Below, piece after piece: positions 8,704 through 17,407 of a stretch of 23,520 nucleotides of DNA (the stretch's first letter is position 1; each line of letters starts with the position of its first letter). The DNA is from Mycoplasma sp. CAG:877. GTDB taxonomy: Bacteria; Bacillota_I; Bacilli_A; RF39; UBA660. Position numbers and translations under genes: made by a program. The notes beneath the pieces are model-generated. The model did no database searches and had not been told where the DNA came from. It saw only the letters and a program-made list of their open reading frames with translations. The DNA lies in the NCBI GenBank assembly GCA_000433455.1, contig HF992496.1, forward strand, positions 39,195 through 62,714, in the 5' to 3' direction.

Positions 8704-9393
8704 TTACTCCTTAATTTGAAAATGATTACCACTATCTAAATATAAAATACCCTTTCTACCCTCCAACTGGCTTAAAACATCATTATAATATTCTATCTGT
8801 TTAAACTTCGTCAAAGTTAAATAAACCATATTACCATCATCCATATATAAAAGAAATCTATCTTTATCATAATCATTAGGTACATATTCAATATCTGATA
8901 TCTTTCCTAAAATTCCCTTATCAACTTTAGCCATCTTATCTATAAAAGTACTATACTTATCATCAGGAACATAATTCATAAGTCTAGGAACTCTAAATAA
9001 ATCAATCTCATCATCTAATTTAACCGTATTTTTATCTTCAAATACCACTTCACTAGTAGTACTGTTAATAAATAATGGACTATTAGTAACAATCTCAATT
9101 TCTAATACATGGTAAAACTCTCTTTTTACCTTAACTTCTCTAATATAAGGAGATTTTAATAGATTCTTTTTAATTTTTAAAGTATTAGTCAAATAAAAAC
9201 TTGGATAATCTCTAATCCCTGCTAAATCTATAATATAATCATCTTTTAAATAATCTCCATTAGTTATAACTATATTCTTTATTTTAGCTTGTAATATTTG
9301 GACAACACTAAAAGAAACTAAAGCTATAATCAAAAGAGCTATAAAAAATGGTATAATTTTAAGTTTTTTCTTTTTGACTACCTTTTTCTTCAT
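8704..9393 (-). CDS. ftsQ: Cell division protein FtsQ/DivIB
   Basis: Bitopic membrane protein of the divisome that works with FtsL and FtsB/DivIC in controlling septal wall synthesis. The 229-residue product begins with a lysine-rich cytoplasmic tail, then one membrane segment near 13-33. A POTRA domain follows (IKNIVITNGDYL, then the IKKNLLKSPYIREVKVKR helix-strand pattern), then the beta domain with VYLTL and a closing LYLDSG segment. It is slightly short for DivIB because both tails are small. It lies between murB (5 bp upstream) and the membrane paralogues (3 bp downstream), the usual dcw position before ftsA. Confidence 0.9.
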   Translation of the reverse strand: MKKKVVKKKKLKIIPFFIALLIIALVSFSVVQILQAKIKNIVITNGDYLKDDYIIDLAGIRDYPSFYLTNTLKIKKNLLKSPYIREVKVKREFYHVLEIEIVTNSPLFINSTTSEVVFEDKNTVKLDDEIDLFRVPRLMNYVPDDKYSTFIDKMAKVDKGILGKISDIEYVPNDYDKDRFLLYMDDGNMVYLTLTKFKQIEYYNDVLSQLEGRKGILYLDSGNHFQIKE

Positions 9394-9398
9394 CTAAT

Positions 9399-10304
9399 CT
9401 ACTCCCAGTTTACAAATTCTTGTTCTACTTTTAAATCAACATTATATTTTTCTAATACTTGATCATGTACATAATCAATTAAATTCTTTATATCACTACC
9501 AGTTGCTTTATCATAATTAATAATAAAATTAGCATGTTTCTCACTAACCATAGCTCCACCAATTCTATATCCTTTTAATCCTAAATCTTCTATCATCTTC
9601 CCAGCAAAACCATCCTCTGGATTACGAAATACAGAACCAGCTGATGGATATTCTAATGGTTGTGAACTAATACGTCTTTCTCTTCTTTCTCTTATAACAT
9701 CTTCTATTAACTCTCTATTTCCTTGTTGTAACTTAATAATAGCTTCTAAACATATATACTCTGGATGTTTTTGTAAAAAAGAACTACGATAATGAAAGTT
9801 CAATTCTTTATTCTCAAGTGTAATAATTTTATAATCTGGTGTAAGTACTTTAACTTCTTGAACAATATATCCCATATCACTCTTATAAGCCCCAGCATTC
9901 ATAAAAACAGTTCCACCTACTGTACCAGGTATTCCAGATGCAAACTCCAATCCAGCAAGACCCTTTTTAGCAGCAAGTAAAGAAAGCTTAATTAATGAAA
10001 AACCAGCTCCAACTTTAACTTTATTATTTCCTAAAAACTGAACTTCATCAAAAGAAGATAATTTAATGATTACCCCATCAAATAAAGAATCACTAAAAAG
10101 TAAATTAGAACCATTTCCTATAATCTTATATTTAACATTATCTTCTTTAAGTAACTTTATTAAATTAATTAAACAACTAGTATTTTTTGGATAAACAATT
10201 GCTAAAGCCTTACCACCAACTTTATAAGTCGTATATTTACTTAAAAGTGGATTTACTTCTACTTTACCCAGTTCAGACTTTGTAATTTTCTCTAATATAT
10301 CCAT
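9399..10304 (-). CDS. murB: UDP-N-acetylenolpyruvoylglucosamine reductase MurB
   Basis: FAD-dependent, NADPH-using enzyme that reduces enolpyruvyl-UDP-GlcNAc to UDP-MurNAc, the second committed step of wall precursor synthesis. The 301 residues show the FAD-binding pattern TYKVGGKA (26-33), GNGSNLLF, and SGIPGTVGG with NAGAY near 123-140. YRSS (172-175) marks type II enzymes. GSVFRNP at 223-229 holds the catalytic Ser224, and a Glu near 294 fits the second catalytic residue. Six bp follow the murG stop. It is a complete, ordinary family member. Confidence 0.97.
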   Translation of the reverse strand: MDILEKITKSELGKVEVNPLLSKYTTYKVGGKALAIVYPKNTSCLINLIKLLKEDNVKYKIIGNGSNLLFSDSLFDGVIIKLSSFDEVQFLGNNKVKVGAGFSLIKLSLLAAKKGLAGLEFASGIPGTVGGTVFMNAGAYKSDMGYIVQEVKVLTPDYKIITLENKELNFHYRSSFLQKHPEYICLEAIIKLQQGNRELIEDVIRERRERRISSQPLEYPSAGSVFRNPEDGFAGKMIEDLGLKGYRIGGAMVSEKHANFIINYDKATGSDIKNLIDYVHDQVLEKYNVDLKVEQEFVNWE

Positions 10305-10310
10305 TGTATC

Positions 10311-11387
10311 TCACCCTACTAACTTTCTAATTTCTTTGTATATTCTAGTTGCTGAATCAGTAATTCCAAACCTTCTACTAGCCTCATGCATCTTTTTATA
10401 TAACTCATCATTTTCTAATAATTCATCAATTTTACCAACCAAAACTTCCTTAGAAAAATCTTCTTCACTAACAATACAACAAGCTGAATTATCCTCTAAC
10501 TCTTTAGCATTCATATATTGATGATTATGAGCAACATAAGGAGAAGGTACAAGTATAGCTGGTAACCCAATAGCGGTAATTTCTGCTATTGTTGAAGCTC
10601 CAGCTCTAGAAACAATCAAATCAGTATCCTTCATTAACCCAATCAAATTATCCATAAAAGGTAAAACTTTAACATTAGAATTAACTTTTATATCTTTATA
10701 ATTATCATAATAATTCTTACCCGTAATAATTAATACTTGATATTTCTTATCATTAAAACAAGGTATTAACTCTTGTATTTTTTTAGTCATCGTAACAGAT
10801 CCTAAAGATCCCATAACTATTATAACTAATTTTTTATTTTTAACAAAACCATATTTTTCTCTACTAACTATCTTAGTATCAATAATCTCTTCACTTCTAG
10901 GATTTCCCGTATAAACAGTCTTATCTTTATTAAAATATTTAACACTGCCTGGTAAAGATACAAATATCTTATCAGCATATCTTGCTAAAAACTTATTAGA
11001 TAAACCAGGTATTGAATTTTGCTCATGAATAACTATTTTATATTTTAATTTATGAGCTGCATATAATACCGGTGCTGTTATATAACCACCAACTCCAATA
11101 ACTACATCTGGATTAAACTTCTTTATAACTTCACTTGCTCTATTAACGCCCCTTTTATATAAACCTAAAACCCTAAAATTATCAAATATATTCTTTCTAT
11201 TTAAACCAGCCATCTCAATACCAACATACTCTATACCAAGTTTAGGAATAATATCTTTTTCCATCCTATCTGTTGTTCCAATATATAAAAATGAACTATC
11301 TGGTTCCATCATTTTAATTTTATTTATAATCGCAATAGCCGGATATATATGTCCCCCAGTACCACCAGCAACAACAACTGCTCTCAT
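10311..11387 (-). CDS. murG: UDP-GlcNAc:lipid I N-acetylglucosamine transferase MurG
   Basis: Membrane-associated GT-B enzyme that turns lipid I into lipid II on the cytoplasmic face. Visible are the N-terminal AGGTGGHIYPA, the GVGGY loop, HEQNSIPG near residue 120, and the donor-site SRAGASTIAEI with HNHQYMNA near 255-290. The chosen start is the last of three nearby ATGs (11387): its product begins MRAVVVAGGTGG like other MurG proteins, and a GGGTGA site lies 4 nt upstream. The start at 11399 has no ribosome site and would add four residues. It is first gene of the murG-murB-ftsQ-membrane paralogue operon; murD and ftsW, usually just upstream, are absent here. Confidence 0.96.
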   Translation of the reverse strand: MRAVVVAGGTGGHIYPAIAIINKIKMMEPDSSFLYIGTTDRMEKDIIPKLGIEYVGIEMAGLNRKNIFDNFRVLGLYKRGVNRASEVIKKFNPDVVIGVGGYITAPVLYAAHKLKYKIVIHEQNSIPGLSNKFLARYADKIFVSLPGSVKYFNKDKTVYTGNPRSEEIIDTKIVSREKYGFVKNKKLVIIVMGSLGSVTMTKKIQELIPCFNDKKYQVLIITGKNYYDNYKDIKVNSNVKVLPFMDNLIGLMKDTDLIVSRAGASTIAEITAIGLPAILVPSPYVAHNHQYMNAKELEDNSACCIVSEEDFSKEVLVGKIDELLENDELYKKMHEASRRFGITDSATRIYKEIRKLVG

Positions 11388-11436
11388 CATATCACCCATT
11401 CTAAAGATAAATTTCTACTTAATCATATTCAAATAA

Positions 11437-11465
11437 ATTATAACTCATACTAACAAATATGTAAA
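11437..11465 (-). promoter_or_regulatory. Promoter of the murG operon
   Basis: TTTACA (11465-11460), a 17-bp spacer and a perfect TATAAT (11442-11437) are read on the minus strand, about 50 bp before the murG start. The -35 is identical to that of the ftsAZ promoter. Confidence 0.65.
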
Positions 11466-11485
11466 TAAAAGAACTTCTTCAAAAA

Positions 11486-11514
11486 TTGTATTTTACTAAA
11501 ATCTGTGTTAAACT
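11486..11514 (+). promoter_or_regulatory. Promoter of tmcAL-gmk
   Basis: TTGTAT (11486-11491), a 17-bp spacer and TAAACT (11509-11514) preceded by TGT, an extended -10. The lexA promoter uses the same TGTTAAACT element. The -35 is weak. Confidence 0.45.
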
Positions 11515-11539
11515 AAATACCAAGAAACGAGGTAAAAAT

Positions 11540-12688
11540 ATGGAAAGTATTGGTGTTATTGCAGAGTATAATCCATTTCATAATGGACATCTTTATCATT
11601 TAAAAAAGATTAAGGAAAAATATAAAGATTCTCCTATTATTTTAGTAATGACAGGGAACTTTACAGAACGTGGAGATGTCGCAATTATTGATAAATGGAA
11701 AAGAACTGAAATTGCTCTGTTCTCAGGTGCTGACTTAGTAATAGAACTACCCTTTCCATTTGCTACTCAAAGTGCTGACTACTTTAGTTATGGTGCCATA
11801 ACTCTTCTTGAACAACTTCATGTTACAAAAGTTATTTTCGGTAGTGAATCAAACGATATAGAAACTTTAAAATTAATTGCTAAGACTCAAAATAATAATC
11901 CTGATTTTGATAAATTAGTAAAAATCTACTCTAAGTTTGGTAAAAATTATCCAACAGCTATCTCCTTAGCAATCAAAGATTTAACTAATGAAATAATAAC
12001 TACTCCAAACGATCTTTTAGGAGTAAGTTACATCAAAACAATTCTAAAAAATAACTATAAAATAATACCTGAAACTATTAAAAGAACAAATGATTATCAT
12101 GATAAAAATATTGAAGAAGAAATATCAAGTGCAACTTCTATAAGACTAGCCATAAAAGAAAATAAAAATATTGATAATCAAGTACCAGAATACACCAAAA
12201 AGTACTTAACAGATTTTCATTTTATAGAAGATTATTATCCACTCTTAAAATATAAAATAATTACTGAAAAAGATTTATCTATTTATAATACAGTCGATGA
12301 AGGAATTGATAAATTATTAAAAAAAGAAATCTTAAACGCAACATCTTATAACGATTTAATAACTCGTCTTAAAAGTAAAAGATATACTTACAACAAACTA
12401 TCTAGAATGTTACTTCATATTTTATGTAATTTTACTAAAGAAGAAAAAGAACAATTTAGTAACATAACCTATATTAGAATCTTAGGATTAAATGAAACAG
12501 GAAGAAAGTACTTAAACTCTATCAAAAAAGATCTAACAATTCCACTGATTAGTAAAATAACTAAAGAAAAAGATCCTATGTTAGCTTTTGAAATAGAAAC
12601 CACTAAAATATACGCCCTAAGTCTACCTAATGAAAAACAAGTAGAACTAATTAAACAAGAATATCAACATATAATAAAAGGAGAATAA
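11540..12688 (+). CDS. tmcAL: tRNA(Met) cytidine acetate ligase TmcAL (YlbM family)
   Basis: Uses ATP and acetate to acetylate the wobble cytidine (C34) of elongator tRNA-Met, making ac4C. The product is 382 residues from the ATG at 11540, where a GAGGT site sits 6 nt upstream. A TTG at 11486 in the same frame lies in the promoter and would add 18 unconserved residues. The N-terminus EYNPFHNGH carries the HxGH nucleotidyltransferase signature (His14, His17). MTGNFTERGD, TPNDLLGVSYI, KRTNDYHD and SATSIR follow in the usual order for the family. It is first gene of a plus-strand operon, ending one base before the gmk start. Confidence 0.93.
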   Translation: MESIGVIAEYNPFHNGHLYHLKKIKEKYKDSPIILVMTGNFTERGDVAIIDKWKRTEIALFSGADLVIELPFPFATQSADYFSYGAITLLEQLHVTKVIFGSESNDIETLKLIAKTQNNNPDFDKLVKIYSKFGKNYPTAISLAIKDLTNEIITTPNDLLGVSYIKTILKNNYKIIPETIKRTNDYHDKNIEEEISSATSIRLAIKENKNIDNQVPEYTKKYLTDFHFIEDYYPLLKYKIITEKDLSIYNTVDEGIDKLLKKEILNATSYNDLITRLKSKRYTYNKLSRMLLHILCNFTKEEKEQFSNITYIRILGLNETGRKYLNSIKKDLTIPLISKITKEKDPMLAFEIETTKIYALSLPNEKQVELIKQEYQHIIKGE

Positions 12689-12689
12689 T

Positions 12690-13367
12690 ATGATAAAAAG
12701 TAAAAAAACAGGTCAAGTCATCGTAATATCTTCCCCATCAGGAGGAGGAAAAGGAACAGTTATTTCAGAACTTCTAAAAAGAAATAAAAATTTATGGTTA
12801 TCTGTATCAACTACCTCAAGACCAATAAGAGCTAATGATATTCCAGGTACTACTTATAACTTTGTTTCTAAAGAAGAGTTTGAAAAAGAAATAGAAGAAG
12901 GCTACTTCCTAGAATACACTAACTATGTAGGAAACTACTATGGTACTCCAAAAGGTCCAATTAAAGAAAAATTAGACCAAGGTATTGATGTAATTTTAGA
13001 AATAGAAATAGAAGGAGCCAGTAACATTAAAAAACTTCTTCCAGAATCAATTTTTATCTTTATCATGCCACCATCTATAAAAACTCTTGTAAAAAGATTA
13101 AAAAAACGTAATACTGATAGTAATGATAAATTACTAGAACGTTTCCATAAAACTTATAAAGAAATAAATGAAGTAACTAAATATAACTACGTAGTTGTAA
13201 ATGACATCTTAGAAGATACAATAGATAAAGTTGAAGCTATCATTAAAGCTGAAAAATGTCGTGTTGATCGTATTGAAGAAGTTTACCTAGATACTAAAGA
13301 AGAAGAAATCCACGAATTATTAATGGAAGAAGATTATGACAATTCAACTATAACAGAAAAGATTTAA
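12690..13367 (+). CDS. gmk: Guanylate kinase
   Basis: Phosphorylates GMP to GDP with ATP in the cytoplasm; essential for GTP supply and (p)ppGpp metabolism. The 225 residues show the P-loop SSPSGGGKG (14-22), the GMP-binding stretch STTSRPIR, then YNFV, GYFLEY and YGTPK, and the lid region with RLKKRNTDS. About 20 extra acidic residues at the C-terminus go beyond the common length of about 205. The AAAAGGAG ribosome site lies within the end of tmcAL, so the two are translationally close. A small membrane protein gene follows after 19 bp. Confidence 0.96.
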   Translation: MIKSKKTGQVIVISSPSGGGKGTVISELLKRNKNLWLSVSTTSRPIRANDIPGTTYNFVSKEEFEKEIEEGYFLEYTNYVGNYYGTPKGPIKEKLDQGIDVILEIEIEGASNIKKLLPESIFIFIMPPSIKTLVKRLKKRNTDSNDKLLERFHKTYKEINEVTKYNYVVVNDILEDTIDKVEAIIKAEKCRVDRIEEVYLDTKEEEIHELLMEEDYDNSTITEKI

Positions 13368-13386
13368 AAGATATTAAGGAGTTCAT

Positions 13387-13716
13387 ATGAAAGAAAATTT
13401 AAAAGAATATTTAGAATATATCGACAAAGTCTTAAAAGATGAAAAAATCGAAAAAGACCTACCTACAAATCATCTAACACAAATAAAGTTTTGGCAACAT
13501 GAAAGACTAGTCCACTTAATTGTAACAGTCTTTGTTGGTAGTATGGCTATATTATTTTTCTTATTTGCAAACGTTTATAATATAATACTATACATTCCAT
13601 TTCTTGCTACAATGGTACTATTTATACCATATATATTCTATTATTATTTCTTAGAAAATAGTGTTCAAAAACTATATAAACAGTACTGGTCATTACTAGA
13701 AAAAACAAAAAAATAA
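13387..13716 (+). CDS. Small membrane protein of unknown function
   Basis: A 109-residue protein that I do not recognise. A charged N-terminal half of about 40 residues with helical character is followed by two hydrophobic segments (near 42-62 and 68-88) and a basic C-terminal helix, so both ends are predicted cytoplasmic. An AAGGAG site precedes the ATG. It is last gene of the tmcAL-gmk operon, directly followed by a strong hairpin terminator, so it is a real transcribed gene. No catalytic motif is seen. Confidence 0.7.
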   Translation: MKENLKEYLEYIDKVLKDEKIEKDLPTNHLTQIKFWQHERLVHLIVTVFVGSMAILFFLFANVYNIILYIPFLATMVLFIPYIFYYYFLENSVQKLYKQYWSLLEKTKK

Positions 13717-13752
13717 GAATTATCATTAATTTGATAATTCTTTTTATTTTAA
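13713..13752. terminator. Bidirectional terminator between the gmk operon and the sortase gene
   Basis: GAATTATCA (13717-13725) pairs with TGATAATTC (13732-13740) over a 6-nt loop. T-runs follow on the plus strand (13741-13750) and, on the minus strand, beyond 13717. It serves two convergent operons. Confidence 0.85.
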
Positions 13753-14459
13753 GCAACTTTCTTAGCTGCTACTATTAGAAATGACCCTTCTGGATTATAG
13801 TAACAAGTTTGAAGAACTAAAATATCTTCATTATAAACATCTACTGAGGTTTCATATAAAGACTGACTCTTTAACCAACGTAAATGTTCAATATAGCCAT
13901 TATCATCAAATCTTAAATTAACATGACGATAATCAGTAGTTGCTATATAAACTGAAAATATTTTATAGTGATAATTACTATCTATAGTTTTAAAATAAAT
14001 ATCACTATGCTCTGTATAATAATTTTTATCCGCATAATTTTCAAGTAACTTAAACTCTGTATCAGCTAACTTAGAATTATGTCCATATATTAATATCTTT
14101 CGATCATCAACTTTATTTCTATAATCTAAAAATACACTACCTAACGTATTATAACTTTTATCAAGTAAATGATTCAAATAATAATCATTATCACTTGCTT
14201 GAGCAACAGGTACTACTAAATTAGTATTAGAAATAGATAACTCCCCTAGAATATCTGTATTATCAAATTCCTTTTGATATTCTAAAACAACATTAGAATT
14301 ATCTTCTTCTTTACTAATCTTTTCATACTTTATCACTACTTTTTCTAAATTAGATTGTTCTTTTTTATTCTTTACAAATTGACTATTGTTATAAACCACC
14401 AAACCAACAATAAATACAACTACTATAAAGAAACTAATTTTGAAAACTTTCTTTTTCAC
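13749..14459 (-). CDS. Class-B-like sortase without the usual catalytic arginine
   Basis: Membrane-bound cysteine transpeptidase that would cut a sorting signal and join the protein to the wall. There is an N-terminal anchor helix (about 6-22), a linker, then the sortase barrel: LVVPVAQASDN, YLNH, GSVFLD, the His motif IYGHN (His127) and the Cys motif LQTCYYN (Cys219). The stretch after Cys, where sortases carry a conserved Arg, reads PEGSFLIVAAKK and has no Arg. The start chosen is GTG 14459, six nt after AGAGGG; the ATG at 14465 abuts that site and would add two residues. It lies 30 bp after the wall-anchored protein gene and shares its transcript, so that protein is the likely substrate. 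Confidence 0.85.
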   Translation of the reverse strand: MKKKVFKISFFIVVVFIVGLVVYNNSQFVKNKKEQSNLEKVVIKYEKISKEEDNSNVVLEYQKEFDNTDILGELSISNTNLVVPVAQASDNDYYLNHLLDKSYNTLGSVFLDYRNKVDDRKILIYGHNSKLADTEFKLLENYADKNYYTEHSDIYFKTIDSNYHYKIFSVYIATTDYRHVNLRFDDNGYIEHLRWLKSQSLYETSVDVYNEDILVLQTCYYNPEGSFLIVAAKKVA

Positions 14460-14489
14460 AAACATCCCTCTTTTATTCTATACTTACAA

Positions 14490-16178
14490 TTAGTTTTTCT
14501 TTGCTAAAGCAAATCCAACTGTTCCAACAGTTACTAATGAAAGTAATAATAGTAAATTATCATTTCCTACAGAAACACCAGTATTTGGAGGAGTAATTTC
14601 ACCAGTTTCTTCTCCACCAACTTTATCGTAAACATATACTACAACGATTGTTCCATCTATATATTTACCAGTTTCATCACCTTGAATTTCAACTAATTCA
14701 TAGTTCTTAATATCTTCAGCATTTGTTTGATAATATCTACCAACCATTTCTCTACTAGTAACATCACTTAGTAATTCATTACCTTCTCTATCAACATATT
14801 TAATTATTAAGTTACCATATTTAGCTTTATATCTTAATTGTAAATTAACCATGAAGAAATAATCTAAATAGGCATTAGGCGTATAATTACCAACATTTTT
14901 TAATGTTCCTGAAATAGTATTTTCTGAATTAGATTCTAACGTACCAGCACGTTCTTTAATCTCTTCATCGCCTTTTGTCTCATCACGTAGATAAGAACCA
15001 ATTGAATAACTTTCACCATTATAATTACTATTGCTAATTTCTGGATTTTCACTATAATTTCCATTTTCATCTTTTGTATCAAAATAGAAACCTAATCCTT
15101 CATTATAAAAATAATTATATGCAAGGATTAACATAGTTTTGTTAGTCTCGGTAGCAAAACTACCTGACTCACCACCTGCTTCTCCAAAAAACTCATAAAT
15201 CATATCATCGGTTAATTCTGAAATGTTAGAAATGCCAAAATATTCTAAAACAAAATCTAAGGCATTATCATAATTTTTTTCTGCTAGTTTATCTAATATT
15301 TCTGCCTTTAATTTTTCAGGATTACCTTGAAGAGCTGGAGTAACAAAAACTCCTAACTTTCTAGCAACCCAAGGTCCATATAAAGGATCAACATCATTAA
15401 ACATTTCTCTAATTATGCCTTTATTAAATTGATCAAGTCTTGTATAACTAGTACCATATTTCTCATTATAGAAGTCTAATAAATATTTATCATATTCTTC
15501 CATACCAGCATATCCAGCCTCTTTTAAAGCCGCATCTATATTCTCATCAGTCATATTTCCACCTTTTGAGTTAGGTATTAAAGCTTTTAGTGCAGTATTA
15601 TATGCACGTCTAAAAGTAAATCCTTCAGGTAATTCAATTCCATTAAAGAACTTATCACCTGTAGTCTCTCCAGTAGACTCTCCATAAACTAAAGGTTCTG
15701 TAGGAAATATCTCAAATGAAGTTTCTTCATAATAGTAATTGAATTTAGATAAGTTAGTAATTACTAATCTAACTCTAAAGCTATCTCCTGCTTGGAACGG
15801 ATTATTAAATTTAAAGTAGTCTTCATCTAATCCTTGTTCCATACCAGCTTCTTTAAAAACATCATAGATTTCTCTAGAAATTGTTTGAAACACCTCAGGT
15901 GCAATAACAATTTCATCTTTTTCATAATCTTCTTTAATTGTTATATTTAATATAACTTCCCCACTAACTTCTGCCCAGTAAGGACCAACATCAATAACTA
16001 TATTTGATGTATCAGGAACAATTTCAATTCCATCACTTGTAGTTAATTTTTCTATTGGTGGTACAGTCCATCTAGAAACATCACTACTAACTTCTTCTGC
16101 ATATACATTAGTACTAATTAACATAAATCCTAATGCAACAACAAGTACAAATAAAATATTTTGTAATAGTTTTTTCAT
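14490..16178 (-). CDS. Secreted MucBP-domain surface protein with a PPNTG sorting signal
   Basis: A 562-residue exported protein. The signal peptide has Lys residues, a hydrophobic core and a VYAEE cleavage site near 27. A long middle region (about 30-450), rich in acidic and aromatic residues, matches no family I know. A MucBP-like beta domain follows (about 454-517, from YGNLIIKYVD to VVVYVY). PPNTG at 530-534, a hydrophobic stretch and a KKN tail form a sorting signal with Pro instead of Leu at its first position. MucBP domains occur in mucus-binding and other adhesins, so adhesion is a reasonable but unproven role. It is co-transcribed with the sortase gene. GGGAGG lies 5 nt before the ATG. 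Confidence 0.85.
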   Translation of the reverse strand: MKKLLQNILFVLVVALGFMLISTNVYAEEVSSDVSRWTVPPIEKLTTSDGIEIVPDTSNIVIDVGPYWAEVSGEVILNITIKEDYEKDEIVIAPEVFQTISREIYDVFKEAGMEQGLDEDYFKFNNPFQAGDSFRVRLVITNLSKFNYYYEETSFEIFPTEPLVYGESTGETTGDKFFNGIELPEGFTFRRAYNTALKALIPNSKGGNMTDENIDAALKEAGYAGMEEYDKYLLDFYNEKYGTSYTRLDQFNKGIIREMFNDVDPLYGPWVARKLGVFVTPALQGNPEKLKAEILDKLAEKNYDNALDFVLEYFGISNISELTDDMIYEFFGEAGGESGSFATETNKTMLILAYNYFYNEGLGFYFDTKDENGNYSENPEISNSNYNGESYSIGSYLRDETKGDEEIKERAGTLESNSENTISGTLKNVGNYTPNAYLDYFFMVNLQLRYKAKYGNLIIKYVDREGNELLSDVTSREMVGRYYQTNAEDIKNYELVEIQGDETGKYIDGTIVVVYVYDKVGGEETGEITPPNTGVSVGNDNLLLLLSLVTVGTVGFALAKKN

Positions 16179-16312
16179 ATTTTCCTCCCAATATTATTTT
16201 TTTAAAATTATGTATCTTTTATGCATAATTCTTCTATTTATCAAGAGGATAATAATAATCAACCGAACCCTTAATATAGTTAACTAAAAATATACTCCTG
16301 AATTAGCTCACT
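16179..16312 (-). other. Long 5' leader of the surface protein gene
   Basis: About 128 nt separate the predicted transcription start (near 16306) and the ATG. It holds an AU-rich 7-bp hairpin (AATTATG 16206-16212 with CATAATT 16224-16230) about 25 bases before the ribosome site. I recognise no riboswitch and see no coding sequence. Confidence 0.4.
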
Positions 16313-16341
16313 ATAATAAAAGAATTAATCGTTTTTGTCAA
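16313..16341 (-). promoter_or_regulatory. Promoter of the surface protein-sortase operon
   Basis: A perfect TTGACA (16341-16336), a 17-bp spacer and TATTAT (16318-16313) are read on the minus strand. By sequence it is among the strongest promoters in the window. Confidence 0.75.
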
Positions 16342-16370
16342 TGATAAAGCCCCAAATTTTAACTTTTCTC

Positions 16371-16399
16371 TAAAGAAAAAGATGTTTTCAAAGAAAACA
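16371..16399 (-). terminator. Terminator after mutM
   Basis: On the minus strand TGTTTTC pairs with GAAAACA around a 3-nt loop, then TC and a T-rich tract. It lies about 105 bp past the mutM stop and probably ends the polA-ASCH-mutM transcript. Confidence 0.65.
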
Positions 16400-16429
16400 C
16401 CCTCTAAAAAGTATAATTTTATCTCTTAG

Positions 16430-16501
16430 TTATTTTTTTAAATATATAACTGTACTCATACTAATAATTACAGAAAGTATTAATAAAGAAACATCTCCCA
16501 A
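16430..16501 (-). pseudogene. Possible remnant of a wall-anchored protein C-terminus
   Basis: Just past the mutM stop, one frame opens after TGA and encodes 23 residues: LGDVSLLILSV, then IISMSTVIYLKK, then a stop. A GD, a hydrophobic run and a Lys tail match the end of an LPxTG sorting signal. The LPxTG itself, an ATG start and a ribosome site are missing. It lies between mutM and the terminator. This could be the stump of a deleted surface-protein gene, or chance in AT-rich DNA. Confidence 0.3.
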
Positions 16502-16504
16502 TCA

Positions 16505-17326
16505 TTATTTTTGACATTTAGTACAATAATAAGTACCTCTTCCACCTATTCTACATACTTCTATTCTACTACCACAAACAGGACATTTATCATTTTTCTT
16601 ACCATGTACTAATAACTCATTTTGAAATAAGCCATGTACTCCTTCACTAGAAGTAAAACTCTTAATTGTAGTACCACCTTTTTTAATAGCCTCACTTAAT
16701 ACTAATCTCGTATTTTTAATTATCTCATCACATTCCTCTAAAGAAATATCACAAGACTTTCTATATGGACTTATTCCACTCCTAAATAAAATCTCATCAT
16801 CATAAATATTTCCAATACCCGTAATAATACTTTGATCAAGTAAAACTGTCTTTATTGGTAACTTCTTATTATGAATCTTCTCATACAAATACTCTTTAGT
16901 CAAATTTCTAGCATCAAACTCTACTCCTAATTCACTTAAAGGTTTAACTTTATCTACCATCGCTTTTGAAATCAAATACATCTTTCCAAATTTTCTAACA
17001 TCATGATATCTAAAACTAGTATCTTCATCCAAAATAAATTCAACATGTTCATGTTTTACAATAGGATCACTCAATTTTCTAAAGAAAAATTTTCCTTCCA
17101 TTCTTAAATGAATAAGTAATACATCCCTATCTAATAAAACTTTAATAAATTTACCACGTGTAGTAACATCTAAAATCTTCTGACCAATAACTTTTTTTTT
17201 AAATTCATCAGTTGTAGGATAAGCAATAATATTATCCCAATAAACATTACATCCTGTAATCTTCTTTCCAACTAATCTTGGTCTTAAACTATTACTAACC
17301 GTAATTACCTCAGGTTTCTCAGGCAT
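16505..17326 (-). CDS. mutM: Formamidopyrimidine-DNA glycosylase (Fpg/MutM)
   Basis: Base-excision repair glycosylase and AP lyase that removes 8-oxoguanine and formamidopyrimidines. The 273 residues begin MPEKPEV: Pro2, the Schiff-base nucleophile, and Glu3 are present, with Lys replacing the common Leu4. Lys59 in TTRGKF fits the conserved beta-hairpin Lys. HDVRKFGKMY is followed by the helix-two-turn-helix segment ITGIGNIYDDE. A zinc finger ends the protein (Cys248, Cys251, Cys268, Cys271), with Arg263 in GGRGTYYC contacting DNA in the family. It is third in a minus-strand run with polA and the ASCH gene, 81 bp after the latter. Confidence 0.96.
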   Translation of the reverse strand: MPEKPEVITVSNSLRPRLVGKKITGCNVYWDNIIAYPTTDEFKKKVIGQKILDVTTRGKFIKVLLDRDVLLIHLRMEGKFFFRKLSDPIVKHEHVEFILDEDTSFRYHDVRKFGKMYLISKAMVDKVKPLSELGVEFDARNLTKEYLYEKIHNKKLPIKTVLLDQSIITGIGNIYDDEILFRSGISPYRKSCDISLEECDEIIKNTRLVLSEAIKKGGTTIKSFTSSEGVHGLFQNELLVHGKKNDKCPVCGSRIEVCRIGGRGTYYCTKCQK

Positions 17327-17407
17327 AACAACATCTTCCCTTCTAACTACAAATAATCTATCTTTTTATTAATAATAATAGAATCTACAAATTTATGTAA
17401 AATATAT

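Noticed and set aside
9792..10521. Short plus-strand frames inside murB and murG
   Set aside because: Antisense shadows of well-supported genes.
11486..11539. TTG start of tmcAL at 11486
   Set aside because: It coincides with the promoter -35; the family N-terminus begins at the ATG at 11540.
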